From NCBI RefSeq assembly GCF_026262505.1, contig NC_067206.1:26117896-26181895 (forward strand): a stretch of DNA of 64,000 nt. The letters run 5' to 3'. The notes beneath the pieces were generated by a model that ran no database searches, had not been told where the DNA came from, and saw nothing but the letters and a program-made list of their open reading frames with translations. The stretch is from Trichomonas vaginalis G3 (lineage: Eukaryota; Parabasalia; Trichomonadida; Trichomonadidae). Both the position numbers and the translations under genes were made by a program. Every line of letters begins with the position of its first letter. Positions within the stretch are counted from its first letter, which is position 1. Below are positions 1-9,551 of this stretch, in pieces.

Positions 1-505
1 ACTCTGTCCAATGACATCTCACAAACTCTATACCCTCAATATATTTTTCTATGTCCTCTTTGAAAACATTTGTATAGTTAAGATATAAAACGTTTGACAT
101 AAGTGTTTCAATGTCATGAACTCTTATAGAACCACTATATAATAGTCTAGCAGATATACTATCCCAGTCTATATATTCTGCTTTTTTCAAAACCTCTCTC
201 ACAATATTTTTCTTATCTAATGGTATACGTTCCATCTTACCTATAGGTATCTTTTCTTTTAACTCTTTCAATATTTTGTTAGTGTCTGGAATATGTTTGA
301 GACGGTCCATATAGTTGTCGAAGTCATTGCATATAATCTTTGAGTCTGGGAATATTGTATGGCACAAATGGGATATATAGAAACTTCCACCGAACAAATC
401 TACAAATGTTAGACCATTCGGTAGTTTCTTAAGTTCTCTCAATAGAATATCTTTACATTTACTCTTATTTCCAAAGAACGGTAACGGTGGTTTTGTAAAA
501 TTCAT
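1..505 (-). CDS. D12-class DNA adenine methyltransferase (partial)
   Basis: This gene encodes a probable Dam/D12-class N6-adenine DNA methyltransferase, which transfers methyl groups from SAM to adenine in DNA. I read it directly from the minus strand, starting at the ATG at 505-503. The N-terminus MNFTKPPLPFFGNKSK carries the P-F-x-G-x-K motif typical of the class. FVDLFGGSF is the SAM-binding motif I (compare DLFxGxG), and CNDFDNYM follows as expected for the acidic motif. The frame is open to the window edge (168 residues seen), and the C-terminal catalytic DPPY motif would lie outside. Methylases of this kind occur in large DNA viruses and Polinton-like elements, where they may protect element DNA; that role is inferred here. 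Confidence 0.75.
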   Translation of the reverse strand, partial: MNFTKPPLPFFGNKSKCKDILLRELKKLPNGLTFVDLFGGSFYISHLCHTIFPDSKIICNDFDNYMDRLKHIPDTNKILKELKEKIPIGKMERIPLDKKNIVREVLKKAEYIDWDSISARLLYSGSIRVHDIETLMSNVLYLNYTNVFKEDIEKYIEGIEFVRCHWTE

Positions 506-565
506 TTTATATATATAATAAAAATGTTTTTACCTGAAAAGTGACAGAAAAGTGACGAAACATGA

Positions 566-765
566 AAACTACTCGGTCAAAGTCTTGTCGGTTTTGTAAA
601 ATAACCGTCCTATCTTGTTTTAAAATGGAGAAAAGGCTTCTCAAAGTATACTTCCTTGGAACGCCCGTAACTTTTCTGTAGCGACGATAGACCCTTACTT
701 GTCCGGACAAAGTTGTACTATTTTGAGTGCTCTACAAAAAAAGTCAACAGCAACGACTTTCAAAA
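566..765. repeat. Subterminal repeat of about 200 bp, inverted copy at 42016-42217
   Basis: The block reads as the reverse complement of 42016-42217 with scattered differences. In both places it sits between the outermost gene and the GC-rich terminal hairpins. The order, gene then repeat then terminus, mirrors exactly, so I treat it as part of the family A terminal inverted repeat. An apparent 67-codon frame inside it is not supported as a gene. Confidence 0.7.
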
Positions 766-772
766 ATTTTTA

Positions 773-890
773 TGGGCTAGAAGGGGCGCAGCCCCTGGGA
801 AGCCCCCTATACCCAAAAAAACTCCATTTTATACTTCATTTATACTAAACATCTTCGGGGCTAGAGGGCACGAAGTGCCTGGAGGCCCCA
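773..890. repeat. Two GC-rich terminal hairpins
   Basis: Two imperfect palindromes, at 773-806 and 857-890, both read GGCTAGA, a short GC stem, then GGAAGCCCC or GGAGGCCCC. The same motif occurs reversed at 40653-40686. They are much more GC-rich than everything around them and sit at the outer edge of the element. Confidence 0.6.
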
Positions 891-896
891 CTACCT

Positions 897-1703
897 TTTT
901 TTTTTTTTTTTTTTTTTATGATTACATATATACTAGACAAAAAAAAAGAAAGAAAACAAAAACCCCCTATTTGAGCACTTTTCTAAGGCACCGTTTGCTA
1001 TAATGTAAACATTTGTAAACTTTCTGACAAGAAAAAAAAATGGTATTTATAATCTTTGTCTGTAAAAGTGTTAGACAGCCCAATGTTTGACCTCTAACTA
1101 TATTTCGTTTAATTTTTGTGCGATCCTCTCTAACGGGAATTTATTTAATAGCTCCTTATGCAAGATAAAATTCTTTTACTATTTTTATTTTGTATGATGT
1201 TTTACATGTTTCATGCCATAACATTTTAAATAATGTCTAAATGGATCGCACAATCAATTCAATAAAATCGGCATACAAGATATATTCATATAATAGTACA
1301 CATCATTAGAATATTACCTGCTATGTTTCATCTCATAAAGCCTATTGTTTAAAGAATTTTCTGCATCAAAAAAACTACTCCCTGGGGAAAAAAATCTTTT
1401 TAAAATTGTGAATGATTTTTCTTATCCAAATTTCCTTTTGAATAAAGTCTTTTTGAAATTATCTATTTTAGGTTTCCTCACAGGTTAAAATTTCATTCGT
1501 TACCATTCAATTTTTGCGTGTAACCATCAGAAAGTCACTTTTCAGAATAATATTTTATAGTTTGTTATTATGGCCAAATGAAGCTAAGTATTGCCAACAG
1601 ATTTTCAAAATTCAAAACTTCCATTTTGTAAACTAAATTTTGTGAATAGTTCGTTATCATCGAAAAAAAAAATTTAGAACAAAAAAAAATTAACAATAAT
1701 AAT
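897..1703. other. Non-coding spacer upstream of the kinase gene
   Basis: AT-rich spacer of about 800 bp. It begins with a T22 run directly outside the Polinton end and otherwise contains only homopolymer tracts. I see no credible gene or RNA. The promoter of the kinase must lie near its right end. I did not find a convincing trichomonad initiator (TCAYW) in the last 40 bp before the ATG. Confidence 0.5.
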
Positions 1704-2771
1704 ATGGCGAAGGTTATGGACAAAGACAGGCTTTCTAATATCAGAATGCACTCGTCTTTAGCCCTTTCAACAAATAGGAAATCATCCACGCGTCTTAGTC
1801 AGCAGCGACCACCATCTAACAGACAACAAATGGAGTACCGTCCTATCAAAGTCATCGGTCAGGGTGCATTCGGCATTGTATATTGTGCCAGAGCTGTTGA
1901 CGGTTCAATTGTGGCTATTAAAAAGGTTTTGCTCGATCCTCGTTATAAAAATAGAGAACTTGAAACGATGCAAGAAATCAACAACAGATATTGTATTCGT
2001 CTATGTTCAGCCTTTAAGACACCCGGTAGGAAGCCAAAGGAATATTATTTGAACTTAGTCATGGATTATTTACCACTCTCACTCCACCAGTTTAATATGA
2101 ATTACCGCAAAGAAAGAAAATATCCACCACTTCTTTACGTCAAATTATTTGCCTTCCAAATGTTTGCAGGACTAAATTACATCCATTCTATCGGTGTTAC
2201 CCACCGTGACCTCAAACCGCAAAACATTCTCTGCGATATGGAATCTGGTGAACTCAAAATCTGCGATTTTGGTTCGGCAAAGCAACTCGTTCCCGGTGAA
2301 AAATCTGTTTCTTATATCGCTTCTCGTTACTATCGTGCTCCTGAGCTCATTTTCGACTGCGTTTACTATACATCAGCTATTGATATATGGGCTGGTGCAT
2401 GTGTTGTCGCTGAAATGCTCATGGCTGGTATGCCGATTTTCGCTGGTGGCAGTTCGTTAGGACAGCTCCACGAAATTGTCAAAGTATTAGGCCCGCCAAC
2501 AGAAGATGATATGAATTCGTTCCAGCATGGAGCAGATATTCCTCTTTCATCAAATCCAGGAATTGGCCTTGAAAATGTTTTACCACGCCACACACCACCG
2601 GACATCATGGATTTGTTGAAGAGTATTTTCATATACAATCCATCTAAAAGACCAACAGCCCTCGAATGCATCAAACATCCTTGTTTCGATGAATTGTTCG
2701 ATCCTGAGCTCAAGATGCCAAGTGGTCGTCCATTCCCATTCCTAGATAGAAGCGGACAAAGTATTGAATAA
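1704..2771 (+). CDS. GSK3/shaggy-family serine/threonine kinase
   Basis: This 355-residue CMGC protein kinase has all the key motifs. The glycine loop IGQGAFGIVY is at 51-60, the ATP-binding lysine in VAIKK at about 73, catalytic HRDLKPQN at 168-174, and DFGSAK at 188-193. The activation segment KSVSYIASRYYRAPELIF (200-217) is the GSK3 hallmark, with the regulatory tyrosine at about 204. The lobe then continues through the SSLGQLHEI..LGPPTEDD region typical of GSK3. About 45 basic and serine-rich residues precede the kinase domain. GSK3 enzymes phosphorylate primed substrates in signalling and metabolism; the substrates here are unknown. The gene is a single exon with an AT-rich 3' end. Family assignment is firm; the exact paralogue is not. 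Confidence 0.96.
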   Translation: MAKVMDKDRLSNIRMHSSLALSTNRKSSTRLSQQRPPSNRQQMEYRPIKVIGQGAFGIVYCARAVDGSIVAIKKVLLDPRYKNRELETMQEINNRYCIRLCSAFKTPGRKPKEYYLNLVMDYLPLSLHQFNMNYRKERKYPPLLYVKLFAFQMFAGLNYIHSIGVTHRDLKPQNILCDMESGELKICDFGSAKQLVPGEKSVSYIASRYYRAPELIFDCVYYTSAIDIWAGACVVAEMLMAGMPIFAGGSSLGQLHEIVKVLGPPTEDDMNSFQHGADIPLSSNPGIGLENVLPRHTPPDIMDLLKSIFIYNPSKRPTALECIKHPCFDELFDPELKMPSGRPFPFLDRSGQSIE

Positions 2772-3126
2772 TTATTTTCTTTTTTTCTATTGTTATCATA
2801 TCATCCCGTTTTATCTATCAAATAAAGTTTGTTTATTAACTTGTTTCAACAATTCTCCCCTTTTTACTGTTTTCATTTGAGGAAATTTTGAAAAATAACC
2901 TTGTAAATTCGAGAATCAATTTAATATCTATATAATCTAAGGTTAGCCAAACTGATTTTAATATGTTAAACTTCATAATAAAAAATATTCATTTCAAAAT
3001 TGCAAAATTATAACTAACTTGTATGAGAAAAATTATTTGTTATTAGATGCTTATGAATTAATCAAACTTAGAATCTCAAAATATTGATCAAAATTTTGCC
3101 GACGATTATTTTCCTCGGAAAAATAA
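2772..3126. other. Intergenic spacer, no gene seen
   Basis: AT-rich spacer between two plus-strand host genes. It begins with short T-rich and AATAAA-like sequence after the kinase stop, consistent with 3' end formation. No other feature is visible. Confidence 0.5.
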
Positions 3127-5403
3127 ATGTCAAGTCGAATCTCTGATGGATTTTTCTGTCCCTTGAAGAAAGGGTTCGGAGGTCCTCAGGGGAAACAGAC
3201 TTTTATATCTTTAGATGGTAAAAAACCTTTGATTTTAGATGGATCTGGCGATCATTATGTATTTATTGATAAATCAGGGAAAGCATACGGATTTGGCAAA
3301 AATGATAAACATCAAATTACAAAAAATGCGGGTTGCAACATTTCACTCCCATTACAAATAGATATAAGCGAAGATCTTTACGAAATTGCATGTGGAAACG
3401 GATTTACAGCCGCAATTACTAAAACAAACAAATTAATAGTTCTGGGAGATGAATATTCCAACATCAAACCAGAAAATTTATCAGGTCCCCGTGGATTATC
3501 TGCTTTTGGAACAAAATTAGCTTTTATCACAGAAACAAATAACATAACAATATATACAGACAGTCAGAACTCGATAAAAATGACCGCTCCAGGCCAACTA
3601 ATTACATGCAAAATCAATTCTTCCGTTGTTAGCGCGATGACTTCAAAAGGAGATGTTTATGTAGGAAAATACGGCGAACAAATGAAATTAATAGCAAATG
3701 GAAGTTCTCTTTTCTGCAGTTCTGAGAGCATTCTCGTTGTACAAAATTCATTAAAATTAATTGTTTATCATAATGGAATTATTACAGAATACTACTTACC
3801 AGCTGGTTTTGAATGCGTCAATGCTGGTTGCGAGCACGGAGATGTCTTTATTTTGGACATTTCTGGTTCATTAGCACACGCATCAAACAAAAACCGCAAT
3901 TTTTCAACGATATCTAGCAATTTTGTTAGTCTATCGTCAATGCCTATACATGGTCCGATCTCTACATTCTGTCTTCTTGGAAAAAGATTCTTATTTATCC
4001 AAGGACACCCAATTCAGCCTCTAAAGTCAGGAGTTGCAATACCAATACCTCAGGAAACTAAAATAGATATAGGAGATACATCAGATACGTTCCTAGCTTC
4101 AGCAAATGACGTTACATTTTTCGCAAATAGAAGATCTTCATTCGATGACGTTTCTTCTGCATTAATTCCACTTGGCCATATTGGAGATACATATTTTACA
4201 AGCTTAAACAGACCAATTACGTTGGATTCTTCAGATGAATTATTATTTTCTGTAAATTTGTTGGCTGGAGATGAAGTTACAATAGGAAAAACTAAAGCCG
4301 TTGTTGCAGGATACGCGTCTGGATCTCTCTGGGTCATGCCAGAAGGTCAAAAACGCGTTTATGCAGTTTGCGACTTTGAATTATCTCAAATACAGGATTA
4401 CATTGTATTAAATAATCGTCCTGGCCATACTTTACTCGAATTGAACATAAATGGCTCACAAGTTTTCGCGGATACGACTCGTGAATTTGTACAAACGTTT
4501 GGATACGCTGTAGGTGACCTTTTATGGGTTCCTCAAAGAGGCACATGCGAGTTCCTTGGAGTTTATGCGAATATGCTTGTTATTCTTGATATTTCGACAA
4601 GATACGTTTTTACTCAAGATCCAATCAAGTTTAAAGTACTCAGAAGGAATACAGATGAACTTCCTCATACTCGAGATGTCATGAAAATCGATGGTGAGCG
4701 AATTACCCTCGATATCTCATGTACAGGTAACAGATTGTTTGTTCCAACGGACAGAGTCATCACTCCCATTGGTTTCGCGACTATTTTAGGATTTGCAGAT
4801 ACTTGCTACGTTCAAACTGACGAAATGAGAATTAATGGCTACAAAGCTGCCCCTGTTTCAGCTCTGGATATGCAATTGGTAAGGAGAATCTCGATGCCTG
4901 CCGAAAGGACAATCGAAACAGTCGACGGCCACTCAGTTACGGTCTCCTTAGACACGGAATCAGCAACTGATGGTATCATGGCCGGAGACATATTGGCCAT
5001 CGGAACAACTTACGCCCGTGCAGTGGGCGTGAACGAAGACGGTTGGTATGCAATTTTCATTGGAGACAACAAAGCAAGGATATTACCACCGAGCAACTCC
5101 GTGAACATTGTTTATAGGTCCGATTTCATGGCAACAAGGAACGACGCGCAAGGTTTGCAAGTCGGATCTCCTGGAATTGGAGAATCTCTCATCCTCCCCG
5201 GAGATATTGTTGACATGAAAGGATTTAACAACTGCGAATTCATGGGATATAACGATACATCAATGGTTTTCGTTTCTCATGAAACTGGAGAATTACTTTC
5301 TTTGACATTTTCAACTGCTTTGCTGCCTGATCTGTTTACCGTGGTAAAGAGACCAGCAATGGAATTTTTAGGAATGCCGAAAGTTCAACAAGATAATAAA
5401 TAA
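3127..5403 (+). CDS. Large RCC1-like beta-repeat protein
   Basis: This 758-residue protein has no signal peptide or membrane segment. Residues about 30-140 contain degenerate RCC1-type blade motifs: a sequence like FIDKSGKAYGFGKNDK, then LYEIACGNGFTAAITKTNKL. RCC1 repeats build a beta propeller and often bind small GTPases or chromatin. From about residue 350 to the end I see roughly five spaced modules of the pattern GDxVxxG..x..VxGxxxxxLWV (for example AGDEVTIGKTKAVVAGY and GDILAIGTTYARAVGV), probably small beta barrels. The gene appears complete, with AT-rich flanks and a TAAA at the stop. Specific function is unknown, and the propeller call rests on few motifs. Confidence 0.8.
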   Translation: MSSRISDGFFCPLKKGFGGPQGKQTFISLDGKKPLILDGSGDHYVFIDKSGKAYGFGKNDKHQITKNAGCNISLPLQIDISEDLYEIACGNGFTAAITKTNKLIVLGDEYSNIKPENLSGPRGLSAFGTKLAFITETNNITIYTDSQNSIKMTAPGQLITCKINSSVVSAMTSKGDVYVGKYGEQMKLIANGSSLFCSSESILVVQNSLKLIVYHNGIITEYYLPAGFECVNAGCEHGDVFILDISGSLAHASNKNRNFSTISSNFVSLSSMPIHGPISTFCLLGKRFLFIQGHPIQPLKSGVAIPIPQETKIDIGDTSDTFLASANDVTFFANRRSSFDDVSSALIPLGHIGDTYFTSLNRPITLDSSDELLFSVNLLAGDEVTIGKTKAVVAGYASGSLWVMPEGQKRVYAVCDFELSQIQDYIVLNNRPGHTLLELNINGSQVFADTTREFVQTFGYAVGDLLWVPQRGTCEFLGVYANMLVILDISTRYVFTQDPIKFKVLRRNTDELPHTRDVMKIDGERITLDISCTGNRLFVPTDRVITPIGFATILGFADTCYVQTDEMRINGYKAAPVSALDMQLVRRISMPAERTIETVDGHSVTVSLDTESATDGIMAGDILAIGTTYARAVGVNEDGWYAIFIGDNKARILPPSNSVNIVYRSDFMATRNDAQGLQVGSPGIGESLILPGDIVDMKGFNNCEFMGYNDTSMVFVSHETGELLSLTFSTALLPDLFTVVKRPAMEFLGMPKVQQDNK

Positions 5404-6214
5404 AAATTTTGTTTTATTAATTTTTCCAATTTAAAAAAAATATAATAATTCTGTAATTAAGATAAATAGCAACTTATAGCAAGAGGGTTCATTATTAAAA
5501 ATATATTTGTTGTGATTAAATTCATTAACAAAAAGTGTAAATTGAATGGATTTAGATGTATGTATTGTTCAAAATTAAGGTGTTAATATCAATTTCAATC
5601 CCATAAGTTTTAAGTAAATCAACATTGTGTACTTACGCACATCAGACTATAAATAATATTTTTGACAACAGGCATGAATCACAATTGAAAATTAACCTTA
5701 AATAAAAGAATTGGAGGTGATGTCATATGGGCGTAAGTGCACCCAATGAATAACATGTGTTTCCGGAATAGAGGGACTAAAGATTGAATGAATTCATTAA
5801 ATAGGGATATTTCTGGCAATTCAAAGTTTGGATCTGTTTCTATAATGATTTGTCATAATGCTGAATCATTTTCGTAAAAACTCCAACTTCTTTGCTTTAT
5901 CTATCCATTCTTGTATGCCGTAATCATGTTGTTTAATTGAAAACAAACTCTACTTATATTTGTTATAGTGTTCCAAATAGGCTGGATCAATTAAAAACTC
6001 TTTTACAAGATCATCAAGTCGTTTCTGAAGTTCTTTTGGTTCGATCCTCTTATTATATGGTTCCTACAAGCATAGTTCAATCAACTTAATAACTTTGAAA
6101 TTGAAATAAGATTGGAATAAGGTACAGAAAATTTATTGTGGGTGATTTGGACCGATAAAATAAAGGTTATTCCCCCTAAAATTTTATTTGCGAAATAAAA
6201 TCAGATAAAAAAAA
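5404..6214. other. Spacer with a possible gene remnant on the minus strand
   Basis: This 811-bp spacer has no intact gene. On the minus strand around 5890-6075 there is a short stretch that reads as ordinary protein (RIEPKELQKRLDDLVKEFL, then a tyrosine- and lysine-rich tail) and is interrupted. It may be the end of a decayed host gene. I cannot assign a family. The rest is AT-rich and uninformative. Confidence 0.35.
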
Positions 6215-6733
6215 ATGAGTCGGGATAAGATGGTATTTTTAGGCCCCGATGATTATAAGGAATTCATTCATCATGTATTCGAAATGTTCGACTTTGATGG
6301 GGGAAATTGCGTAGATCTTGAACTATTTAAAACGTTTGTTGGTGCCTTAAGTCAAAGAAAGTTTATGGAACCGAAATTGGAAAAAGCAATAGAGCAATCA
6401 GGAAGAGATGGCTTAAGTTACGAAGAATTTATTTCACAATTTATGAAATACTTCTCGAATTGGATAGGAAAAGTAACACCCGACCTAGAATTTGCTTTTA
6501 GCAAAGCTTCGTCTGATGGACTGATATCATTAGAATCTCTACAAAAAGCAAATCAAGATAATAATTTAGGATATACTGAACAAGAACTAAAGGCAATGAT
6601 ACGAGAATTCGATTCAGACAAAGATGGAAAAGTAACCCTTGATGAAATAAAACAAAGATTCCAGGCCAATGATATTCAAGTTACGATTGAAAAACCAGAA
6701 CTACCATTAACAGCCCCAACAATTAAAAACTAA
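6215..6733 (+). CDS. EF-hand calcium-binding protein (calmodulin-like)
   Basis: This 172-residue protein has an EF-hand layout. The fourth loop, residues 133-144 (DSDKDGKVTLDE), is canonical, with acidic residues at positions 1, 3, 5 and 12 of the loop. The first loop (about 26-37, DFDGGNCVDLEL) is degenerate. The two middle hands (around QSGRDGLSYEEF and SKASSDGLISLESL) have lost most ligands. It therefore probably binds one or two Ca2+ ions and acts as a calcium sensor or calcineurin-B/centrin-like regulator. The N-terminal 20 residues and a proline-rich C-terminal tail lie outside the hands. Single exon; family certain, partner unknown. Confidence 0.9.
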   Translation: MSRDKMVFLGPDDYKEFIHHVFEMFDFDGGNCVDLELFKTFVGALSQRKFMEPKLEKAIEQSGRDGLSYEEFISQFMKYFSNWIGKVTPDLEFAFSKASSDGLISLESLQKANQDNNLGYTEQELKAMIREFDSDKDGKVTLDEIKQRFQANDIQVTIEKPELPLTAPTIKN

Positions 6734-6983
6734 TTTTATGTATCTTATAATAAATAATACGTTTTACTTTCAATATGAAATAATACTTTTCAAAAATTGT
6801 TCAATCATTAACTCTCTGTATGGAGCCATTACTATTTTTTATATAATTACGAACTTAATTGTTAAAAAAAATTAAAAAAAAATCTATTTTTAAATTGATT
6901 ATTTTCGTAATTTGGTTATAAGTAAAACAGGACTTCATATATATTTTTAAAAAGTATTACAACAAAAAAAAAATTATATAAAA

Positions 6984-7925
6984 TTATTGGGCGGAAGCAC
7001 CTTTCTTTCTGTAATTAACCCATTTGCAATTTTCGAGTTCTTCCTCGGTTGTATCGCGGTTGAAAATTCCATTTTGATGCATTAATAACCTAACAACTTC
7101 TACATTCATTGCATTGAACTCTGCTTCTCCGATTAATCTCTTTGCCTCTTCACCTCCAACTTCTATGAAGCCGTGAGTGGAGAAGTTACCTTGTTGATGG
7201 AATAATGAGCCGTCAATCGAATGGATGCCAAGTAAACGAGCAAATCTGTTTTTATTTACTTTGAGAACGTACTTTCCGACCCATTCGACGCCTGTAAATA
7301 TCTGAAGGTCTGGTAAATTCTTTGAAATTTGAATTGCGTTGTATAGTTTGTGAGAAAAGCGGCAATTTGCATTGTTTTTACGCTGGAAGAAATCAGCGAC
7401 AATATCGCCAAAAGCAAAATTTTTGTCTGGCCAGAATTTACTTGGAATAAAGCCGATTTTTGCAGGATTAATGACGAAATTCTTGTCTTTGCACTTTTCT
7501 TCGAAAAGAGCATCTTCTGATCCTGGTTCTGGTGGTAATACTTCTGGGGCATTTGATGGAGTTTTTCTGTGTCTTCTGACGATGAATGTAGACTCACCTT
7601 TCTTCGGAGGTGCTGCTTCATTACGTGCTATTGGCTGTGTTAAGTTTCTCCTATGTTTAGCAACAGTTGGCAAAGGTGGAAGATTCATAAAATTCAGAGT
7701 ATCAGTTGTCTTCCAATCAAGCTGTTGTGGGGAAACTGGTTGCATTGGAATAGTAGTTTCCATTTGCGGGTCTGGTTCAAAGTCAAAAACGAATCCTGAA
7801 CCACCCATTTGTGGTGCTGCGAAATCGTCCATCGGAGCCATCTCTTGCTGAGGAGAATTTAGATTAAACCATTGATAATCACCCTGGTTGTCATCATTTT
7901 GATCATCATCAAACTCAAAGCTCAT
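6984..7925 (-). CDS. Possible initiator-binding-domain-like nuclear protein
   Basis: I place the start at the ATG at 7925 (MSFEFDDD), giving 313 residues. An upstream in-frame ATG at 7997 lies inside the MITE and would add 24 residues encoded by transposon DNA. Residues 1-110 are acidic, Q/P-rich and disordered. Residues 111-125 are basic (IVRRHRK). Residues about 150-260 form a compact domain ending in VEWVGKYVLKVNKNRFARLLG and NFSTHGFIEV. That pattern recalls the winged-helix initiator-binding domain (IBD) of trichomonad IBP39-type transcription factors. The IBD reading is from memory of the family and is tentative. An alternative is an unrelated trichomonad-specific DNA-binding protein. 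The gene converges on the EF-hand gene. Confidence 0.7.
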   Translation of the reverse strand: MSFEFDDDQNDDNQGDYQWFNLNSPQQEMAPMDDFAAPQMGGSGFVFDFEPDPQMETTIPMQPVSPQQLDWKTTDTLNFMNLPPLPTVAKHRRNLTQPIARNEAAPPKKGESTFIVRRHRKTPSNAPEVLPPEPGSEDALFEEKCKDKNFVINPAKIGFIPSKFWPDKNFAFGDIVADFFQRKNNANCRFSHKLYNAIQISKNLPDLQIFTGVEWVGKYVLKVNKNRFARLLGIHSIDGSLFHQQGNFSTHGFIEVGGEEAKRLIGEAEFNAMNVEVVRLLMHQNGIFNRDTTEEELENCKWVNYRKKGASAQ

Positions 7926-7933
7926 GAATTTAA

Positions 7934-8592
7934 GGGTGCCCCCGTATGTACGTTTATTTGAGAGGAGGAGGATTATATTTTTGAAAGGGTGAAACATTAT
8001 GAATATGTTAATTATATAATAATATGTATTATTATAAAAAAGAAAAAATAAAGCACGTTAAAATTTTTCTTTCTTGATTTTTTACAAAATCTACTTAGAA
8101 TTATGCAAAATATGACTAAATAATTATAAATTTCAAGTTAAATTTTAATTTTGATAAATAATTTAAATTTCAAAATATCAAGTTCAGTTCGACTATGTAT
8201 GTAGTAATTCCTCAATAAAGTGCCAAAACCCTATTAAAATATATGAACATTTTCAACATTTTAATGTTTTTATTTAAAAATTTGTTGGAATATGAGCTTC
8301 AAACAATTATTATGTAAATAAAAATAATTAAATATATGTATTTATTCGTATTACAACCGTAGTAAGTCGATTCTTCCTTTCTTCTACTGAGATTTGAATT
8401 TGATTTCGAATTGTAAAGAGATTCAAAGGGAAAATACTAGCGGATAAAAACTACCTCCATGAAAGGGTCATAATGGAGTCAAGTTGTATTTTTTGATATT
8501 TTTTGCTTTTCGAGCCTAAATAGGTAGCCAAGATAATGCCTAAAAATAAGGTTCTAAATTCTGAAGTTTACATGATCCTCTCGTGTGCACCC
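7934..8592. mobile_element. 659-bp TTAA-flanked MITE, copy 1
   Basis: The element starts GGGTGCCCCCG and ends with the complement of GGGTGCACACG. It is flanked on both sides by TTAA (7930-7933 and 8593-8596), the target duplication of piggyBac-type transposons. It has no coding capacity. Copy 2 at 14478-15136 is in the same orientation, is the same length by my count and is similar throughout, with point differences and small indels. It is therefore a non-autonomous element that relied on an enzyme supplied elsewhere. Its left end lies 4 bp from the 5' TTAA edge of the start of the minus-strand host gene. Confidence 0.85.
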
Positions 8593-8596
8593 TTAA

Positions 8597-9549
8597 AGAA
8601 ATTAAAATGAGTTTTTGAGATATAATTTACACTTATTGAAATTTTTTTATTAAAATTTTTGGATTTGATTAAACTGTGTTATTAAAATAGTAGATAATTT
8701 CAAAAATTTTTGTGATTTGCTATCCGTTAATTGGTTTGTTGTCGGATAGATGATTTGGTAGTGGTTTATTTGATTGTGGAGTAATTTAATGTATATCTCA
8801 TCAAGATGTACGAAACAGAAATCGAAGATAAATTCATTTTAGTCAAATTGATGATAATGATGTATACTTAATATTTCCTAATCTATTGTATATGGAAGCC
8901 ACCTTGAATTCGTTCTAAATTAATATATCTGAATTCTCTATAAAATGCAAGTGTAATATAAGTATATCATAGAAATATATGCTGATGGAAAACAAAACAA
9001 GTTATTTAAGCATTATCTAATGCACTGAATGTTTAAAAAAAATAAAAATACCCTAAAGTTTTTGTTATTGGACTCTGACACGCCCGTAAATTTTTATAAA
9101 AGCTCATTAATACAGCTCCCTGATTGGAGACATTCTTTGTGACATATACCATATACTTATGTAGGCACTAGAGAATCTACCATATGATTTTAGTAGTCTA
9201 CTAATGACATTCATAGTGCAATTAGACGAAATTTATTTTGCTTGTAAAACCACACTACATGAAGATCCAAACACATTATTATAACATTATATTACTGGTA
9301 CATAGTAGTATATATTGCTGAGGTTGAAATCTAAATCTAAAAAGTTATCAAGATATCAAACTAATGTAATTGGCCTAGTCTATTCAATTACAGATATATT
9401 AATATATATGATCCGGTGAATTGATTTATACATAATGACATGATATATAAAAAAATTATAATATTTTAAAATTAGAGTTAAAATTTCACATATCTACATG
9501 CAAATGGCTAGAAATGTTATGCATATATCAATCTCGGTTGTGATTTTAC
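8597..9549. other. AT-rich intergenic DNA
   Basis: About 950 bp of AT-rich sequence between the first MITE and the mariner-like element. No frame, RNA or repeat that I could support. Confidence 0.5.
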
Positions 9550-9551
9550 TA

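Larger units (their letters stand above)
1..891. mobile_element. End of a Polinton (family A), rest outside window
   Basis: This is the terminal part of a Polinton/Maverick that continues past the left edge. It contains a methylase gene reading leftward, then a repeat of about 200 bp (566-765) that recurs inverted at 42016-42217, then two GC-rich hairpins (773-806 and 857-890). The same type of hairpin marks the start of element A at 40653 in mirror orientation. I therefore place the element terminus near 891. A T22 run follows at 896-917. The fragment is too short to judge intactness; the methylase frame looks open. Confidence 0.6.

Noticed and set aside
507-1003. Frames of 67 and 96 codons near the left Polinton end
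   Set aside because: They lie in the subterminal repeat, hairpins and T22 tract. Composition is that of the repeat and no protein-like pattern is present.
1568-1789. Minus-strand 73-codon frame over the kinase start
   Set aside because: Hydrophobic shadow of the leader and first codons of the kinase gene.
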